From contig NZ_CP141615.1 in assembly GCF_035593305.1 (NCBI RefSeq), positions 2,697,722-2,761,721 on the forward strand: a DNA stretch of 64,000 nt. The letters are read 5' to 3'. This stretch comes from Limnochorda sp. L945t (GTDB lineage: Bacteria > Bacillota > Limnochordia > Limnochordales > Geochordaceae). The position numbers and the translations under genes were made by a program. Below the pieces are notes generated by a model, which worked only from the letters and a program-made list of their open reading frames with translations, was not told the DNA's origin and searched no databases. Positions 60,016-64,000 of the stretch are shown piece by piece (within the stretch, counting starts at the first letter, position 1; each line of letters starts with the position of its first letter).

Positions 60016-61196
60016 TCTCCCCGCCCTCCCTCTCCGGCGCCCGGCGTTGCTCCAAAGGGCTCCACTTCCCCGTCGTCCAGGGCGAGGGCTTTCTTGAGCG
60101 CCTGCACGATGCGCTTGGAGGCGCGCCCGTCGCCGTAAGGGTTGGCCACGTGCGCCATGGCCTCGTACGCGGCCCGGTCGGACAGGAGCTCCGACGCTAC
60201 CCCGACGATCCGGTCAGCCTCGGTGCCCACCAGTCGAGCGCAGCCCGCCTCGACGCCCTCGGGCCGCTCCGTGACCTCCCGCAACACCAGCACCGGCTTG
60301 CCGAGAGCCGGCGCCTCCTCCTGGATGCCCCCGGAATCGGTCAGCACCAGGTAGGCCGCTTTCAGGAGCGGCACCCACTGGACGTAGTCGGGCGGATCCA
60401 GGAGCACCACCCGTTCTGCGCCGCCGAGCTCCTCCCACGCCACGGACCGGACGGCCGGGTTGGGGTGGACGCTCACCACGGCCGCCACGTCCTCGAACAT
60501 CCCGACCAGCCGCTTGAGCGCCCGGAACACGGAACGGTGCGGCTCCCCCCAGCTCTCCCGCCGGTGGGCCGTCACCAGGAGCAACCGCCGGCCCGCCTGC
60601 AGGTGCTCTATCACCCCGGGCTGAGCGATGGGCAGGTCGCGCCGGGCGATCTCCAGCAGGGCGTCGATGACCGTATTGCCCGTCACCCAGATCCGCCCCG
60701 CCTCCACCCCCTCCGCCGCGAGCCGGCGCCCTGCCCGCGGCGTCGGCGCGTAGTGCCAGCTCGCGACGACGCTGGTCAGGCGGCGGTTGATCTCCTCGGG
60801 GAACGGATTGTACGGGTCGTCGCTGCGTAACCCCGCCTCCACGTGCCCGACGGGGATGCGGCGATAGAACGCCGCGAGCGAGGCGGCGAACGTGGTCGTG
60901 GTGTCGCCCTGCACGAGCACCACCTGGGGACGATGCCGGTCGAAGACCGGGTCGAGGCCGGTCAGCGTGGCGCTGGTGACGTGGCTCAAGCTCTGGCGGG
61001 CCACCATGATGTCGAGGTCGGCCACGGGCTCGAGCCCGAAGACCTGCAGGACCTGGTCGAGGATCTCCCGGTGCTGGCCGGTGACGACCGGCCGGACGTC
61101 AAACGAGCCGTCCGCCTCAAGAGCCTTGATAACGGGCGCGAGCTTGATGGCCTCGGGCCGGGTGCCGAAGATCGGCATGACCACCACTGCGCCCAT
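60003..61196 (-). CDS. wecB: UDP-N-acetylglucosamine 2-epimerase WecB/MnaA
   Basis: 397 residues. IFGTRPEAIKLAPVIKAL, GDTTTTFAASLAAFY, VEAGLRSDDPYNPFPEEINR and DSGGIQEEAPALGKPVLVLR are signatures of the non-hydrolysing epimerase that makes UDP-ManNAc for wall polymers or surface glycans. ATG at 61196. Its first 80 bases overlap the end of wecA. SLH domains often bind pyruvylated ManNAc-containing polymers, so its product may serve the SLH proteins encoded at 8.8-13.6 kb (inference). Confidence 0.93.
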   Translation of the reverse strand: MGAVVVMPIFGTRPEAIKLAPVIKALEADGSFDVRPVVTGQHREILDQVLQVFGLEPVADLDIMVARQSLSHVTSATLTGLDPVFDRHRPQVVLVQGDTTTTFAASLAAFYRRIPVGHVEAGLRSDDPYNPFPEEINRRLTSVVASWHYAPTPRAGRRLAAEGVEAGRIWVTGNTVIDALLEIARRDLPIAQPGVIEHLQAGRRLLLVTAHRRESWGEPHRSVFRALKRLVGMFEDVAAVVSVHPNPAVRSVAWEELGGAERVVLLDPPDYVQWVPLLKAAYLVLTDSGGIQEEAPALGKPVLVLREVTERPEGVEAGCARLVGTEADRIVGVASELLSDRAAYEAMAHVANPYGDGRASKRIVQALKKALALDDGEVEPFGATPGAGEGGRGDCKQ

Positions 61197-62274
61197 CCGC
61201 CCATCCTTCCCCTTCTACCCGGTGAGGCCGCGAGCGCTGGTCCCACGCGACCCGCACGATCATCATGGCCGCCACGGCCAGGAGGCCCAGCGGCGGCACC
61301 AGCGACATCCGGCTCTGGGGCGTTACCAGCAGGGCCAGCGACCCCAGGGCGGCGCTGACCCCGTACAGCGCGAGCACCACCTGCCGCGGAGCCTGCCAGC
61401 GTGCAAGCAACCGGTAGTGCAGGTGTCCGTTGTCGGCCTCGCCCAGGGGCCGGCGCGCCATGCTCCTGCGCACCACCGCCCACGCCGTATCGAACAGCGG
61501 CACGCCCAGGCTCAGCACGGGCACCAGCATGGCGAGCACCGCCGGGCCCTTCGCCGAACCCAGGGCGCTGGCAGCGGCGAAGGCGAAGCCCAGGGTAAGT
61601 GCCCCGCTGTCTCCCATGAAAATGCGCGCCGGAGAGAAATTGTACCGCAAGAAGGCGACACATCCTGCCGCCAGCACCATCAACAACGCCGCCGGGTCGG
61701 CCAGGCCGCGGCTTGCGGCCGCCAAGAGGGTCGGGACCGCAGCGATGGCCACGACACCCGCCGCGAGCCCATCCAGCCCATCCAGCAAGTTGACGGCGTT
61801 GGTCACGCCCACCAGCCACAGCAGCGTGATCGGCACCGACCAGGGCCCCAGGTAGACGATCTGCTCCAGACCATGCGGGCCGCCGATGAACGACGGCAGC
61901 GAGAGGAACTCGATCCGAAGCCCCAGCGCCACCGACACGCCCGCCGCCAGCAGCTGGCCCGCCAGCTTGGCCCGGGGGGTCAACGTACGGAGATCGTCGA
62001 TCAACCCCACGGCGAAGATGATGACGACGCCGGCACCCACGCGCAGCAGCATGGAGCTCGGTTCGCCCAGCATCCACAGCACGGCCCCGCCCGCCACCCA
62101 GCCGAGGAAGAGAGCGATCCCTCCCAACCGCGGCACCGGCTTGGGGTGCAGGTGCCGCCCCTCCGGCCGGTCCAGCAGCCCCCTGGCCCTGGCCCAGCGC
62201 TCCACCGCCGGCGTCAGCACCCACACCAGTAAAAAGGCGGCCGCAGCGGCCGCCGTTGCGCTGAGGTAGTCCAT
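61117..62274 (-). CDS. wecA: Undecaprenyl-phosphate GlcNAc-1-phosphate transferase (WecA/TagO family)
   Basis: 385 residues with about ten membrane helices. PVPRLGG, GLIDDL, NAVNLLDGLDGLAAG, NFSPARIFMGDSG and GHLHYRLL are the catalytic and UDP-sugar motifs of the family. It starts lipid-linked glycan synthesis on undecaprenyl phosphate. ATG at 62274 has GGGGGT upstream. The last 25 residues are a Gly/Arg/His-rich tail that overlaps the wecB start, and may reflect a recently lost stop codon or a frameshift. Confidence 0.92.
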   Translation of the reverse strand: MDYLSATAAAAAAFLLVWVLTPAVERWARARGLLDRPEGRHLHPKPVPRLGGIALFLGWVAGGAVLWMLGEPSSMLLRVGAGVVIIFAVGLIDDLRTLTPRAKLAGQLLAAGVSVALGLRIEFLSLPSFIGGPHGLEQIVYLGPWSVPITLLWLVGVTNAVNLLDGLDGLAAGVVAIAAVPTLLAAASRGLADPAALLMVLAAGCVAFLRYNFSPARIFMGDSGALTLGFAFAAASALGSAKGPAVLAMLVPVLSLGVPLFDTAWAVVRRSMARRPLGEADNGHLHYRLLARWQAPRQVVLALYGVSAALGSLALLVTPQSRMSLVPPLGLLAVAAMMIVRVAWDQRSRPHRVEGEGWADGRSGGHADLRHPARGHQARARYQGS

Positions 62275-62335
62275 GTCAACCCCCAAGACCCCGCTCCGGG
62301 ACGCCCCGCCACGCCCTCAGCCGGGCGTCGCCGGG

Positions 62336-62965
62336 TCACCGCGTGCCATAAAGCCGGTCTCCGGCATCTCCCAGGCCGGGCAGGATGTAGCCGTGGGAAT
62401 CGAGCCGCTCGTCCACGGCCGCCAGATACACGTCCACGTCCGGGTGATGCTCCTGCAGCGCCCGCAGCCCCTCCGGCGCCGCGATGAGCGCCATCACGCG
62501 TATGCTGCGGCCTCCCCGGTTCTTGACGTACCGCACCGCTTCCACCACGGAGCCGCCCGTGGCCAGCATCGGGTCGCAGATCAGCACGTCTCGCTCGGCG
62601 ATGTCGGTGGGGACCTTGCAGTAATACTCCACCGGCCGCAGCGTCTCGGGGTCCCGGTAGATACCGATGTGCCCCACCTTGGCGGCCGGGATGAGCTGCA
62701 GGACGCCGCCCACCATCCCCAGGCCGGCGCGCAATATGGGCACCACCGCCACCTTCTTGCCCACGAGCGCCTTGCCCGTCGTGGTGGTCAGCGGCGTCCG
62801 GACCTCCACCGTCTCCACCGGGAAGTCCCGGGTCACCTCGTAGGTGATCAGCATGGATATTTCTTCGAGCAGCTCCCGGAACTCTTTGGGGCCGGTCCTC
62901 TCGTCGCGCATCAAGGTCAGCTTGTGCTGTACCAGCGGATGCTCGATGACGTGGATCGCGCTCAT
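62336..62965 (-). CDS. upp: Uracil phosphoribosyltransferase
   Basis: 209 residues. [40 protein letters not shown] (PRPP loop) and the C-terminal [11 protein letters not shown] are Upp signatures; it makes UMP from uracil and PRPP. ATG at 62965 has GAGAGGGG. In B. subtilis upp also lies upstream of the atp operon. Confidence 0.95.
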   Translation of the reverse strand: MSAIHVIEHPLVQHKLTLMRDERTGPKEFRELLEEISMLITYEVTRDFPVETVEVRTPLTTTTGKALVGKKVAVVPILRAGLGMVGGVLQLIPAAKVGHIGIYRDPETLRPVEYYCKVPTDIAERDVLICDPMLATGGSVVEAVRYVKNRGGRSIRVMALIAAPEGLRALQEHHPDVDVYLAAVDERLDSHGYILPGLGDAGDRLYGTR

Positions 62966-63005
62966 GCGACCGCCCCTCTCGTTCCAGCTGCGGGCAGGCG
63001 GGCTT

Positions 63006-63914
<909 letters not shown>

Positions 63915-63964
63915 GGCCGACGCCTCCTACTCGCTCCCCTCGCCGCGCCCGCCGGCGGGACATG

Positions 63965-64000
63965 CTAGTCCGAGGAGGATGCTGCCGTGGATGCCGCGCC
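63965..64000 (-). CDS. Possible C-terminal end of an upstream gene
   Basis: A minus-strand frame is open from the window edge to a TAG at 63965 and gives 11 residues (GAASTAASSSD). In related genomes a Sua5/YrdC gene often precedes the phosphatase, but this fragment is too short to assign. On the plus strand AGGAGG with a downstream GTG or ATG also occurs here, so a divergent gene is equally possible. Confidence 0.2.
   Translation of the reverse strand, partial: GAASTAASSSD

Noticed and set aside
63963-64000. Plus-strand gene start at the right edge
   Set aside because: AGGAGG with nearby GTG/ATG exists, but too few codons are present to judge.

Overview
The window is GC-rich and almost entirely coding, and it comes from a diderm (outer-membrane-bearing), endospore-forming, flagellated member of the Firmicutes. 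SpoIIID, a SpoIIQ-like LytM protein, a SleB-type cortex hydrolase and the order spoIIQ-like/spoIIID/mbl/flgF-flgG point to a spore-forming Firmicute. LpxA, LpxB, LpxC, LpxD, LpxI, LptA, LptB, LptC, LptD, LptF, BamA, TamB, Skp and flagellar P- and L-ring proteins show a full LPS-type outer membrane. SLH-coiled-coil envelope proteins fit diderm Firmicutes. The combination most resembles Limnochordia-like lineages; this is an inference from gene content, not a database match. No rRNA, tRNA, CRISPR array or insertion sequence was seen.

Layout, left to right. 1-7.5 kb is a mixed flank: the 3' part of a penicillin-acylase gene, an S41-like protein lacking its catalytic residues, an FtsH-like membrane protease, an MFS transporter and a ParB-family protein without ParA. 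7.7-13.6 kb encodes envelope proteins: a secreted protein, an SLH-beta-barrel protein, two SLH-coiled-coil paralogues and a RuvC-like RNase H-fold protein. 13.9-41 kb is a minus-strand outer-membrane supercluster. Read in transcription order (right to left) it runs tamB, bamA, skp, lpxD, two small barrel proteins, lptF, lptD, lptC, lptA, a one-polypeptide FtsX-like permease-ATPase, lpxC, fabZ, lpxA, lpxI, lpxB, an lpxB paralogue, an MsbA-like exporter, a sugar epimerase, lptB and a DUF3084 protein. Many junctions are 4-base start/stop overlaps. lpxK and Kdo genes are not in the cluster.

41-51 kb links outer membrane, flagellum and sporulation: a large S55-domain protein, flgJ, flgI, flgH, flgA, flgG, flgF, mbl, spoIIID and a degenerate SpoIIQ-like protein, all on the minus strand. 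A plus-strand SleB-type lipoprotein gene (51.1-52.2 kb) separates this from the ATP synthase operon.

52-64 kb contains the complete F1Fo ATP synthase operon (atpZ, I, B, E, F, H, A, G, D, C in transcription order) with a near-consensus housekeeping promoter, preceded by wecB, wecA, upp and a low-molecular-weight phosphatase-RpiB fusion. Similar neighbourhoods occur in Bacillus and Clostridium.

Together the window specifies lipid A synthesis (LpxA/C/D/I/B), flipping (MsbA-like), LPS transport (LptB/F/C/A/D), barrel-protein assembly (BamA/Skp), intermembrane lipid traffic (TamB), tethering of the outer membrane to the wall (SLH proteins), and the flagellar rings needed to cross a second membrane. 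The most interesting unknown is the fused ABC permease-ATPase embedded between lptA and lpxC with its own promoter.
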